A stretch of DNA of 5,465 nucleotides from Prevotellaceae bacterium (GCA_031270425.1 JAISXQ010000003.1:1-5465), one strand, 5' to 3'; counted from the first letter of the stretch, positions 1 to 5,203 are shown. Made by a program: numbers and translations. The notes: generated by a model not told the origin, from the letters alone.

Positions 1-117
1 AACCTGATTGGGAACGATGTGGAACAGGGTTTGCTTCCCGCTTCGGAACTGCCTTTCCTGGGGCAGTTGGTGGAAAATGTATCGTATTACAACGCGAAGA
101 ACTTTTTTAAATTCTAA
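1..117 (+). CDS. uxaC: Uronate isomerase, C-terminal end (partial)
   Basis: The first 38 codons in frame 1 read to a TAA at 115-117; the rest lies before the window. The encoded tail begins NLIGNDVEQG and ends SYYNAKNFFKF. From memory, Bacteroides glucuronate/galacturonate isomerase ends almost the same way (an N-L-[IL]-G-x-D-V-E-x-G segment, then a terminal NAKNFFKF). The family is an amidohydrolase-fold enzyme that converts D-glucuronate to D-fructuronate and D-galacturonate to D-tagaturonate in the cytoplasm, the entry step of hexuronate breakdown. No catalytic residues fall in this fragment, so the call rests on the conserved C-terminal tail alone. The gene converges on purN. No other hexuronate gene is visible. 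Confidence 0.8.
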   Translation, partial: NLIGNDVEQGLLPASELPFLGQLVENVSYYNAKNFFKF

Positions 118-162
118 GAATTAGGAAACCTTATTACCTTATTGGTTTGAAACTATTTTTAT

Positions 163-173
163 AACGAACTATT
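163..173. repeat. Left copy of target-site duplication
   Basis: AACGAACTATT here is repeated exactly at 329-339, on the far side of the palindromic element. The last two bases (TT) also belong to the terminal inverted repeat, so the true duplication is 9 bp (AACGAACTA) if the element has symmetrical ends, or up to 11 bp otherwise. Confidence 0.7.
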
Positions 174-328
174 TAGTACATGACAAAAACAAATAATTCT
201 TTTTAACCACAATAGACACAATAGACTTTTTCAATGTTTCTTTGAAAAAAACCAATCACATAAACTATTGTGTCCTATTGTGTCTATTGTGTCTATTGTG
301 GTTTTTGTATTTTTTGTCATGTACTAAA
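172..328. mobile_element. MITE-like palindromic element, 157 bp
   Basis: The ends are perfect 18-bp inverted repeats: TTTAGTACATGACAAAAA at 172-189 and its reverse complement at 311-328. A second perfect inverted pair of 22 bp lies inside them (205-226 with 282-303, built of ACACAATAG-type units). Near the apex is a small hairpin (227-234 with 242-249). The unit is flanked by an exact direct repeat (163-171/329-337, extendable by two bases). It has no coding capacity. Terminal inverted repeats plus a target duplication and no transposase are the hallmarks of a non-autonomous MITE-type insertion. The source transposase cannot be named from this window. The element sits between the convergent ends of uxaC and purN, where its RNA from either strand would fold into a long hairpin, so it could also act in transcription termination or 3'-end protection. 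Alternatively it is a REP-like hairpin whose flanking repeat is chance, but an exact 9-11 bp match placed right at both ends argues against that. Confidence 0.7.
265..301. repeat. 9-bp tandem repeat, four units, inside the palindromic element
   Basis: CTATTGTGT occurs at 265-273, 275-283 and 284-292, then as CTATTGTGG at 293-301; a single extra C at 274 separates the first two. The opposite arm (207-224) holds only two complementary units, so the arms are unequal and could pair in more than one register. Confidence 0.85.
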
Positions 329-339
329 AACGAACTATT
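329..339. repeat. Right copy of target-site duplication
   Basis: Exact second copy of AACGAACTATT (first copy at 163-173), starting on the base after the right terminal inverted repeat. Confidence 0.7.
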
Positions 340-358
340 ACTTATATAAGCAAATTGT

Positions 359-397
359 AACTGTTTTAGCTACACTGATTTTCATCTCAGCACAGTT
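359..397 (-). terminator. Weak hairpin downstream of purN
   Basis: AACTGT (359-364) pairs with ACAGTT (392-397), and inside it CTGA (375-378) pairs with TCAG (387-390). It lies about 34 bp beyond the purN stop, where transcription should end, but no T-run follows on the minus strand. It is not a convincing intrinsic terminator, and the palindromic element just beyond may serve instead. Confidence 0.2.
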
Positions 398-430
398 GGA
401 AACTTGCGTTAAGTGATGGAAATATTGAAA

Positions 431-997
431 TCACTCCCCTTTCCACAGCCTTTCGATCGCTTTCGGGAAATACTCGTATTCCAAGGCATGAACTTTCTGA
501 GCAACAATTCCGGCTGTATCCGAAACTTCGACCGGACATTTCGCCTGAAAAATAATGTTTCCCTCGTCGTAATTTTCGTTTACGTAGTGAATAGTAACGC
601 CCGATTCTTTTTCTCCGGCTTCCACCACAGCCTGATGTACGCGGTCGCCATACATGCCTTTTCCCCCGAATTTCGGAAGCAAAGCGGGATGGATATTGAT
701 GATCTTTTGAGGAAAAGCCTCGATAAGCGTTTGCGGAATTTTCAATAAAAATCCCGCCAATACAATAGCGTCAATATTATATTGCTGCAAAACAGACAGA
801 ATGCGCCCGCCCGATAAAAAATCTTCGCGCGAAAAAGTGATTGACGGCACATTCAACGTTTTTGCCCGTTCATGCACATAAGCGTCCGCTATGTTTGAAA
901 GGATAAGTGGAAACTTAAAAAAATCATCATTTCCAAAATACCGGATTATGTTTTCAACATTAGAGCCGGAGCCGGAAGCAAAAAAAGCGATTTTCAT
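431..997 (-). CDS. purN: Phosphoribosylglycinamide formyltransferase (GART)
   Basis: PurN transfers the formyl group of 10-formyltetrahydrofolate to glycinamide ribonucleotide, giving FGAR, the third step of IMP synthesis, in the cytoplasm. The 188-residue product spans the whole formyltransferase fold. The phosphate-binding loop GSGSN is at residues 9-13. The catalytic block NIHPALLPKF starts at 101, giving Asn101 and His103, and continues through GGKGMYGDRVH. The third catalytic residue is Asp144 in the segment NENYDEGNI. These match Asn106, His108 and Asp144 of the E. coli enzyme. The ATG at 995-997 opens directly into the conserved first beta strand (MKIAFFASGSGSN), so no other start is needed; no strong Shine-Dalgarno is seen, as is usual in this phylum. 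The stop is TGA. The gene is transcribed away from acpP. I could not place its promoter within 998-1471. Confidence 0.96.
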   Translation of the reverse strand: MKIAFFASGSGSNVENIIRYFGNDDFFKFPLILSNIADAYVHERAKTLNVPSITFSREDFLSGGRILSVLQQYNIDAIVLAGFLLKIPQTLIEAFPQKIINIHPALLPKFGGKGMYGDRVHQAVVEAGEKESGVTIHYVNENYDEGNIIFQAKCPVEVSDTAGIVAQKVHALEYEYFPKAIERLWKGE

Positions 998-1050
998 ACT
1001 TTAAAAATAAGCCCCTGAATCCCTGCCTCATCCCTTGCCTCCTCTCTCCC

Positions 1051-1070
1051 TCCCGCTGAGGCGGGACAAG
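1051..1070. repeat. Hairpin repeat, copy 1 (CCCGC-loop-GCGGG type)
   Basis: TCCCGC (1051-1056) pairs with GCGGGA (1061-1066) across the loop TGAG, followed by CAAG. Read on the minus strand this 20-mer agrees at 16 of 20 positions with 4147-4166 in the rnc/argC spacer, so the two look like members of one dispersed repeat family in opposite orientation. Confidence 0.6.
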
Positions 1071-1110
1071 TTCTTCGGGTACTCTCCCTGACCTCTCCTG
1101 TCCTTGTTTA

Positions 1111-1128
1111 TCCCGATAGCTATCGGGA
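1111..1128. repeat. Perfect 18-bp palindrome
   Basis: TCCCGATAGCTATCGGGA is exactly self-complementary. The right 13 bases (1116-1128) recur exactly at 3933-3945 in the rnc/argC spacer, where the left arm has decayed. The recurrence makes a dispersed repeat more likely than an operator unique to purN or acpP. Confidence 0.65.
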
Positions 1129-1327
1129 GAGAGGAAAAGGAGTATTTGGGAAAGAAAAAGGAAGAGAGTTTTTGGATAAGAGAAAAGGAAATTAGAGTTT
1201 GGGATTTTTGGGAAGTGAGATAATTTTTGATTTCTAATTTCAAGATTAATTTGTTAACCTGTCTTTTTCTGTATTCTGCATTCCAATTGTCTTTTGTCTT
1301 TGTTCTTTTTTCTTTATTCTAAAAATG

Positions 1328-1378
1328 GCGTTTTTTACACATGTGAGCCTGTTTTGTGCAATAAAAACGCTTTTTTTT
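1328..1378 (+). terminator. Terminator-like hairpin followed by eight T, upstream of acpP
   Basis: GCGTTTTT (1328-1335) pairs perfectly with AAAAACGC (1363-1370), with an inner CACA/TGTG pairing (1338-1341 with 1355-1358), and T8 follows at 1371-1378. The form is that of an intrinsic terminator on the + strand. On the minus strand the same stem is followed by CATTTTT, so it may work both ways. No + strand gene lies between purN and here, so it may insulate the acpP promoter, which starts only about 10 bp later, or end an unannotated upstream transcript. Confidence 0.45.
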
Positions 1379-1385
1379 GGAAAAA

Positions 1386-1419
1386 ATTGCTGTTATATCA
1401 ATAAAATTTCATTTCTTTG
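1386..1419 (+). promoter_or_regulatory. Probable acpP operon promoter, Bacteroidota type
   Basis: The -7 element is TTTCTTTG at 1412-1419, matching TAnnTTTG except at the second base, and followed by CACCG. A TTG at 1387-1389 (within ATTG) could serve as the -33 element, with a gap of 22 bp, slightly longer than the usual 19-21. Transcription would start near 1425, giving a 5' leader of about 45 nt for acpP. Confidence 0.5.
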
Positions 1420-1471
1420 CACCGCAAAATTAAATAAACAATTTCTATTTTAAACTTTAAAAACTAAAATT

Positions 1472-1708
1472 ATGTCAGAAGTAGCGGATAAAGTAAAAGC
1501 AATTATCGTAGACAAATTAGGAGTTGAAGAAGCTGATGTTACGGCAACAGCAAGTTTCACGAATGATCTTGGCGCCGACTCGTTGGACACCGTTGAATTG
1601 ATTATGGAGTTCGAAAAAGAGTTCGGCATTTCTATCCCCGACGAAGAAGCTGAAAAGATTTCTACCGTAGGCGATGCTATTACTCACATTGAAGCATTAC
1701 AAAAATAA
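1472..1708 (+). CDS. acpP: Acyl carrier protein
   Basis: AcpP carries fatty-acyl intermediates as thioesters on a 4'-phosphopantetheine arm and presents them to the enzymes of type II fatty-acid synthesis in the cytoplasm. The product has 78 residues, the usual length. The prosthetic-group site DSL is at 36-38 (Ser37), within the conserved context [13 protein letters not shown]. The protein is strongly acidic, as expected, with the acidic recognition helix II following the serine ([12 protein letters not shown]). The ATG is preceded by an AT-rich leader without a clear Shine-Dalgarno. It is the first gene of an operon with fabF, 128 bp downstream. That spacer holds two hairpins that could let acpP mRNA accumulate above fabF, which would suit the high cellular demand for ACP (inference). 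Confidence 0.97.
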   Translation: MSEVADKVKAIIVDKLGVEEADVTATASFTNDLGADSLDTVELIMEFEKEFGISIPDEEAEKISTVGDAITHIEALQK

Positions 1709-1753
1709 GTAATTCTGTGTAACCGGTTAAAAACTGCATCAGTTCAAGAGGTT

Positions 1754-1784
1754 GTCTAAAAAGTATGCAAATTACTTATTAGAC
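1754..1784 (+). promoter_or_regulatory. Hairpin 1 in acpP-fabF spacer
   Basis: GTCTAAAAAGTA (1754-1765) pairs with TACTTATTAGAC (1773-1784): 12 positions with one A/A mismatch and a 7-nt loop. No T-run follows, so it is not a standard terminator. It starts 45 bp after the acpP stop and may stabilise the 3' end of an acpP-only message or slow read-through into fabF. The flanks (GAGGTTGTCTAAAAAGT against GAAGGCGTCTAATAAGT, 13 of 17 matching) also recall a decayed insertion-sequence end. Confidence 0.5.
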
Positions 1785-1790
1785 GCCTTC

Positions 1791-1831
1791 TTGTCTGTTG
1801 CTGTTATTACGCAGTATAACTTTTCAGACAA
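1791..1831 (+). promoter_or_regulatory. Hairpin 2 directly before fabF start
   Basis: TTGTCTG (1791-1797) pairs with CAGACAA (1825-1831), and inside it GTTAT (1803-1807) pairs with ATAAC (1816-1820). The stem ends five bases before the fabF ATG, so it covers the region a ribosome would contact. The TTGTCT at 1752-1757, at the start of hairpin 1, is an alternative partner for AGACAA at 1826-1831, so hairpin 1 and a long-range pairing would exclude each other. Confidence 0.4.
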
Positions 1832-1836
1832 AATCT

Positions 1837-3099
1837 ATGAAGTTAAAAAGAGTTGTCGTAACAGGTTTGGGCGCTATCAGCCCCATTGGCAATTCTGTAT
1901 CCGAATTGTGGCAGAACGCCATATCCGGAGTCAGTGGAGCCGTACCTATTACCCGCTTCGACGCATCGCAGTTCAAAACCCGCTTTGCCTGCGAAGTGAA
2001 AAATTTTGATCCCGCCGCGTATTTCGACAAGAAAGAAGCCCGTAAATTGGATATTTACGCTCAATATGCCATTGCAGCGGCGAAAGAAGCCATCACGAAC
2101 AGCGGCGTTGATCTCGAAACGTTGGACAGAGATAACGTCGGCGTAATTTTTGCCGCCGGAATCGGAGGCATCCATACTTTTGAAGAAGAGGTAGGCTACT
2201 ATTACATCAATAAGGAAAACGGACCGAAATTCAATCCTTTCTTTATTCCTAAAATGATTTCGGATATTGCCGCCGGTCAAATTTCTATAATGTACGGTTT
2301 CCGCGGACCGAACTATTCTACCGCGTCCGCCTGCGCGTCGTCGACCAACGCGCTTATTGACGCGTTTAATTACATCCGCTTGGGACAAGCCAGCATGATT
2401 CTGGCAGGAGGCGCCGAAGCGGCTATCACTCCGGGCGGAGTAGGCGGTTTCAACGCATTGACGGCGCTTTCTACCCGCAACGACGATCCGGAAGGGGCTT
2501 CGCGTCCTTTCAGCAAAAGCCGCGACGGATTTGTAATGGGCGAAGGAGCAGGCTGCATCATACTCGAAGAATTGGAACACGCCCTGAATCGAGGCGCAAA
2601 CATACTCGGCGAAATAATGGGCGGCGGATTGTCGGCAGACGCTTACCACCTCACAGCGACCCACCCCGACGGATTGGGCGCCAAGCTTGTGATGGAGCGC
2701 GCGTTGAAAGACGCCGGAATGAAGCCCGAAGAAATCGACTATATCAACGTACACGGAACGTCAACCCCCGTAGGCGACCCTTCGGAGGTGAAAGCTATAA
2801 AAGAAGTGTTCGGCGAACAGGCATACAAACTCAATATCAGCGCGACGAAATCCATGACAGGGCACTTGCTCGGAGCCGCCGGAGCTGTCGAAGGCATTTT
2901 GTCCATTTTAGCCGTGCTGAACGATATTGTTCCTCCGACCATCAATTTTACCGAAGGCGACGAAGACCCCGAAATCGACTATAAGTTGAATTTCACGTTC
3001 AATAAAGCGCAAAAACGCGCGGTTAACGCAGCGCTGTCCAACACATTCGGTTTTGGCGGACATAACGCAAGCATCATTGTAAAAAAATTCAAGGAATAA
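1837..3099 (+). CDS. fabF: 3-oxoacyl-ACP synthase II (beta-ketoacyl-ACP synthase)
   Basis: FabF condenses malonyl-ACP with acyl-ACP, adding two carbons and releasing CO2, in the elongation cycle of type II fatty-acid synthesis. With the ATG at 1837 the product has 420 residues and begins MKLKRVVVTGLG, the usual N-terminus of this family. An in-frame ATG at 1798 would add 13 residues that resemble nothing conserved and would put hairpin 2 inside the gene, so I reject it. The thiolase-fold active site is complete: Cys166 in STASACASSTNAL, His306 in NVHGTSTPVGD, Lys338 in the segment ISATKSM and His343 in MTGHLLGAAGA. The acyl-pocket gate segment SNTFGFGGHN (401-410) is intact. Sequence and length agree with Bacteroides FabF as I remember it. 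The stop TAA lies six bases before the rnc start, indicating tight cotranscription. Confidence 0.97.
   Translation: MKLKRVVVTGLGAISPIGNSVSELWQNAISGVSGAVPITRFDASQFKTRFACEVKNFDPAAYFDKKEARKLDIYAQYAIAAAKEAITNSGVDLETLDRDNVGVIFAAGIGGIHTFEEEVGYYYINKENGPKFNPFFIPKMISDIAAGQISIMYGFRGPNYSTASACASSTNALIDAFNYIRLGQASMILAGGAEAAITPGGVGGFNALTALSTRNDDPEGASRPFSKSRDGFVMGEGAGCIILEELEHALNRGANILGEIMGGGLSADAYHLTATHPDGLGAKLVMERALKDAGMKPEEIDYINVHGTSTPVGDPSEVKAIKEVFGEQAYKLNISATKSMTGHLLGAAGAVEGILSILAVLNDIVPPTINFTEGDEDPEIDYKLNFTFNKAQKRAVNAALSNTFGFGGHNASIIVKKFKE
3091..3095 (+). promoter_or_regulatory. AAGGA ribosome-binding site supporting the rnc GTG start
   Basis: AAGGA lies at the very end of fabF, 10 bases before the GTG at 3106. 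Shine-Dalgarno sites are often absent in this phylum, so its presence gives some weight to the GTG as the true start and to translational coupling with fabF. Confidence 0.4.
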
Positions 3100-3105
3100 T
3101 ATCCT

Positions 3106-3897
3106 GTGATAAAAACAGCAGTCCAAAAAATAAAGATAAGGCTTTTGTCGAAATATCGGCAAGAGCCTTTTTTGTCTTTTTACAAGATATTGGGATTTTA
3201 TCCGAAGCATATCGAATACTACCGGCAAGCTGTCCGCCACCGCTCGGTTGCACGCTACACAAGACAAAGCGGGGCAATACACAACGAACGTCTCGAATTT
3301 CTGGGAGACGCCATGCTTAACACGATCGTAAGCGACATATTGTATACGCGCTATCCCTACGAACAGGAAGGTTTCCTGACCAATATGCGCGCCAAAATCG
3401 TCAACCGCAACTCGCTCAACCATCTGGCGGTAGACATCGGGCTAAATAATTTAGTGCTTTCGGCAAAACACGTAAAAAGAGGAACCCAGAACATATACGG
3501 CAATGCTATGGAAGCCTTGATCGGAGCCATTTATCTGGATTACGGATATAAAAAATGCAAGCAGTTTGTGGAAGACCGCCTGTTCGGTTACTTTATCGAC
3601 TTGGACAAAATAGCGGAAGACGAAATCAATTTCAAATCGCGCCTGATCGAATGGAGTCAGAAACACCATTTGACGGTAGAATTTGTGTTGATAGAAGATA
3701 TTCCCGGAAAACACAACATCCACAAATTTATTTCGGCGTTGGAACTCGACGGGAAACGCATTTGCGAAGGTTCGGGTACGAGCAAGAAACAATCGGAACA
3801 GGAAGCCGCCCATATCGCACTGCAAATAATAGAAGACGGCGTTCTTCAAGTTGAGGAAAGAGAAGAACTTGTTGGCGAAATCCTTAGTAAATTTTAA
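3106..3897 (+). CDS. rnc: Ribonuclease III
   Basis: RNase III cuts double-stranded RNA in rRNA precursors, mRNA leaders and sense-antisense duplexes. From GTG at 3106 the product has 263 residues, longer than the 226 of E. coli through an N-terminal extension (about 1-25) that Bacteroides homologues also have. The signature NERLEFLGD is at 60-68, giving metal ligands Glu61, Glu64 and Asp68. The second catalytic block NAMEALIGAIYLD starts at 133, with Glu136 matching E. coli Glu117 and Asn133 at the place of E. coli Asp114. A double-stranded RNA-binding domain covers about 174-242 and ends in the typical GSGTSKKQSEQEAAHIAL. There is no ATG near the start; a TTG at 3145 is a weaker alternative that would cut the extension. 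It is the third gene of the acpP operon. From memory, related genomes often have pfkA next; here a non-coding spacer and argC follow. Confidence 0.95.
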   Translation: MIKTAVQKIKIRLLSKYRQEPFLSFYKILGFYPKHIEYYRQAVRHRSVARYTRQSGAIHNERLEFLGDAMLNTIVSDILYTRYPYEQEGFLTNMRAKIVNRNSLNHLAVDIGLNNLVLSAKHVKRGTQNIYGNAMEALIGAIYLDYGYKKCKQFVEDRLFGYFIDLDKIAEDEINFKSRLIEWSQKHHLTVEFVLIEDIPGKHNIHKFISALELDGKRICEGSGTSKKQSEQEAAHIALQIIEDGVLQVEEREELVGEILSKF

Positions 3898-3927
3898 AAG
3901 CTATTTGGGTTATTTTTGTTAATTTAG

Positions 3928-3945
3928 TCGGTATAGCTATCGGGA
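3928..3945. repeat. Degraded copy of the 18-bp palindrome
   Basis: TCGGTATAGCTATCGGGA differs from the perfect palindrome at 1111-1128 by three bases, all in the left arm; the right 13 bases are identical. Confidence 0.55.
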
Positions 3946-4033
3946 CAGGAACGTAGCGGCATTCTTGCATTGCACGAAAATTCTCCCTTCAATGGGTTAG
4001 GAGGCAACCCCTTAGTATATCCATCATAAACGT

Positions 4034-4067
4034 CCTGATTTTTGCTGTTCAAAGAGAAAAAATCAGG
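4034..4067. repeat. 10-bp perfect inverted repeat
   Basis: CCTGATTTTT (4034-4043) pairs exactly with AAAAATCAGG (4058-4067) over a 14-nt loop. No T-run follows on either strand, so termination of rnc or argC here is possible but unproven. Confidence 0.4.
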
Positions 4068-4146
4068 GCGGGGAAAGAGGGGACAAACAAGGCTACTTAG
4101 GGAGCTTTAAAGAAATCAGGGAAGAAAAAAAGACAAAAGGACAAGG

Positions 4147-4168
4147 ATTGTCCCGCCAAAGCAGGACA
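4147..4168 (-). terminator. GC-rich hairpin repeat copy 2, possible argC terminator
   Basis: TGTCCCGC (4149-4156) pairs with GCAGGACA (4161-4168) over the loop CAAA, with one C/A mismatch. Read on the minus strand it lies about 54 bp after the argC stop and a T-rich stretch ending in seven T follows, starting roughly 10 nt after the stem, which is far for a classical terminator. Bases 4147-4166 match 1051-1070 (inverted) at 16 of 20 positions, so it is also a member of a dispersed repeat. Confidence 0.4.
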
Positions 4169-4221
4169 CGTATTGCGGATTATCATTTAGAATACCATAA
4201 AAAGCGATAAGCAAGAGTTGG

Positions 4222-5199
4222 TTAAAACCCGGCGGATTTAAGGTTCAACCCCGCTTTCTCGTCCAAGCCGAACATCAGGTTCATGTTCTGTACAGCCTGC
4301 CCCGAAGCGCCTTTCAACAAATTATCTATCATCGAGATAACGAAGAGTTTATCGCCGTGTTTTTCGAGATAAATAATCGCTTTGTTCGTGTTTACCACTT
4401 GTTTCAAATCGGGATTTTTATCCGTAATAAGCGTAAATGCGCTGCCGGCGTAATACGCTGCATAGAGTTTTTTGGCTTCTTCCAAACTCAAACCGCATGT
4501 TGTATAGGTTGTGGCGAAAATTCCCCGCGTAAAATTCCCGCGTACCGGAATAAAGTTGATTTCCCTGTTGAAACCCGCTTGCAGTTGAACGACGGATTGC
4601 CTGATTTCGCTTAAATGCTGGTGTTCAAAGGCTTTATAAACGGATATGTTGTTGTTGCGCCAACTGAAATGCGACGTCGCCGAGGGTTTTACGCCTGCTC
4701 CGGTAGAGCCGGTAATGGCGTTTACATGTACTTCGTCTGTAAGTAATCCTTCTGCCGCAAGAGGCAACAAAGCCAGTTGGACGGCTGTCGCAAAACAACC
4801 GGGGTTGGCAATGTGCGAAGCTTTTCGGATTTCTTTTTTATTCAATTCGGGCAGACCGTACACAAAATCATGTTCATCACTTTTCCGGCGGTAATCGGTG
4901 GATAAATCAATGATTTTAATCCGTTCGGGAATTTGATGCTCTTCCATAAATTTGCGGCTGTCGCCATGCGCAGAACAGAGGAAAAGCGCGTCGATGCTGT
5001 CGAAAGGAAGTAATTCGGAGGTAAAGACCAGAGCGGTGTCGCCAAGCAGGCTGTTGTGAATATCGCTCACAAGATTTCCGGCGTTGCTGCCGCTGTTTAC
5101 GAAAACGATTTCCACAGCGGGATGAAACACTAAAATACGCAACAATTCACCGGCAGTGTAACCGGCGCCGCCTATTATTCCGACCTTGATTTTTGCCAT
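4222..5199 (-). CDS. argC: N-acetyl-gamma-glutamyl-phosphate reductase
   Basis: ArgC reduces N-acetylglutamyl 5-phosphate with NADPH to the semialdehyde, the third step of arginine synthesis, in the cytoplasm. The product has 325 residues, within the short bacterial (type 2-like length, type 1 sequence) range. The NADP-binding loop GIIGGAGYTAGEL is at 7-19. The conserved SAHGDS is at 76-81. The nucleophile is Cys135 in ANPGCFATA. His195 and Glu198 in EHQHLSEI correspond to the catalytic His and Glu of the M. tuberculosis enzyme as I recall it. The C-terminal IDNLLKGASGQAVQNMN (from 291) is typical. The ATG at 5197-5199 leads straight into the Rossmann strand. In Bacteroides argC sits in an arginine cluster; here no other arg gene is within the window, and the LytTR gene upstream is in the same orientation with 93 bp between. 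A promoter at 5249-5280 suggests argC starts its own transcript. Confidence 0.96.
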   Translation of the reverse strand: MAKIKVGIIGGAGYTAGELLRILVFHPAVEIVFVNSGSNAGNLVSDIHNSLLGDTALVFTSELLPFDSIDALFLCSAHGDSRKFMEEHQIPERIKIIDLSTDYRRKSDEHDFVYGLPELNKKEIRKASHIANPGCFATAVQLALLPLAAEGLLTDEVHVNAITGSTGAGVKPSATSHFSWRNNNISVYKAFEHQHLSEIRQSVVQLQAGFNREINFIPVRGNFTRGIFATTYTTCGLSLEEAKKLYAAYYAGSAFTLITDKNPDLKQVVNTNKAIIYLEKHGDKLFVISMIDNLLKGASGQAVQNMNLMFGLDEKAGLNLKSAGF

Positions 5200-5203
5200 A
5201 CTT

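Larger units (their letters stand above)
998..1327. other. Non-coding part of the purN/acpP divergent spacer
   Basis: No believable gene is present. The left part (about 1020-1110) is pyrimidine-rich and the right part (about 1129-1225) purine-rich on the + strand. This asymmetry creates an 11-bp inverted repeat, TCCTCTCTCCC at 1040-1050 with its complement at 1125-1135, enclosing a hairpin (1051-1066) and overlapping a perfect palindrome (1111-1128). Together 1040-1135 looks like one fold-back repeat element. From about 1225 to 1320 the sequence is simply AT- and pyrimidine-rich. The purN promoter must lie somewhere here but I found no good match to the TTTG/TAnnTTTG pattern on the minus strand. 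Confidence 0.55.
3898..4221. other. Non-coding spacer between convergent rnc and argC
   Basis: No open frame here looks like a gene. The spacer holds a decayed palindrome (3928-3945), a 10-bp inverted repeat (4034-4067) and a GC-rich hairpin (4147-4168). The stretch 4068-4150 is purine-rich on the + strand and contains AAATCAGGG twice (4060-4068 and 4113-4121). The mixture of repeat fragments suggests a site of repeated small insertions or a decayed repeat element rather than regulatory DNA, since both flanking genes end here. Confidence 0.6.

Noticed and set aside
172..328. CRISPR array, because of repeated ACACAATAG/CTATTGTGT units
   Set aside because: The units are 9 bp, tandem and without spacers, and are arranged as an inverted repeat; no cas genes are nearby.
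413..748. 111-codon open frame on the plus strand antisense to purN
   Set aside because: It overlaps the conserved catalytic part of purN and has no recognisable motif.
1028..1243. 71-codon minus-strand open frame in the purN/acpP spacer
   Set aside because: The product is low-complexity and is read straight through the palindromic and hairpin repeats; it looks like chance in a purine/pyrimidine-skewed region.
1425..1432. CAAAATTA, an exact minus-strand match to TAnnTTTG, as purN promoter
   Set aside because: There is no TTTG at the right distance upstream on that strand and it lies over 400 bp from purN, within the acpP leader.
1798..1836. Upstream in-frame ATG giving a 433-residue FabF
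   Set aside because: The extra 13 residues are not family-like, and the ATG at 1837 gives the normal N-terminus and length.
1843..2754. 303-codon open frame on the minus strand inside fabF
   Set aside because: It is antisense to a fully conserved fabF with all catalytic residues; the translation has no recognisable domain and is explained by the codon composition of the sense gene.
2908..3423. 171-codon open frame on the minus strand across fabF and rnc
   Set aside because: It runs antisense through the junction of two well-supported genes and has no family resemblance.
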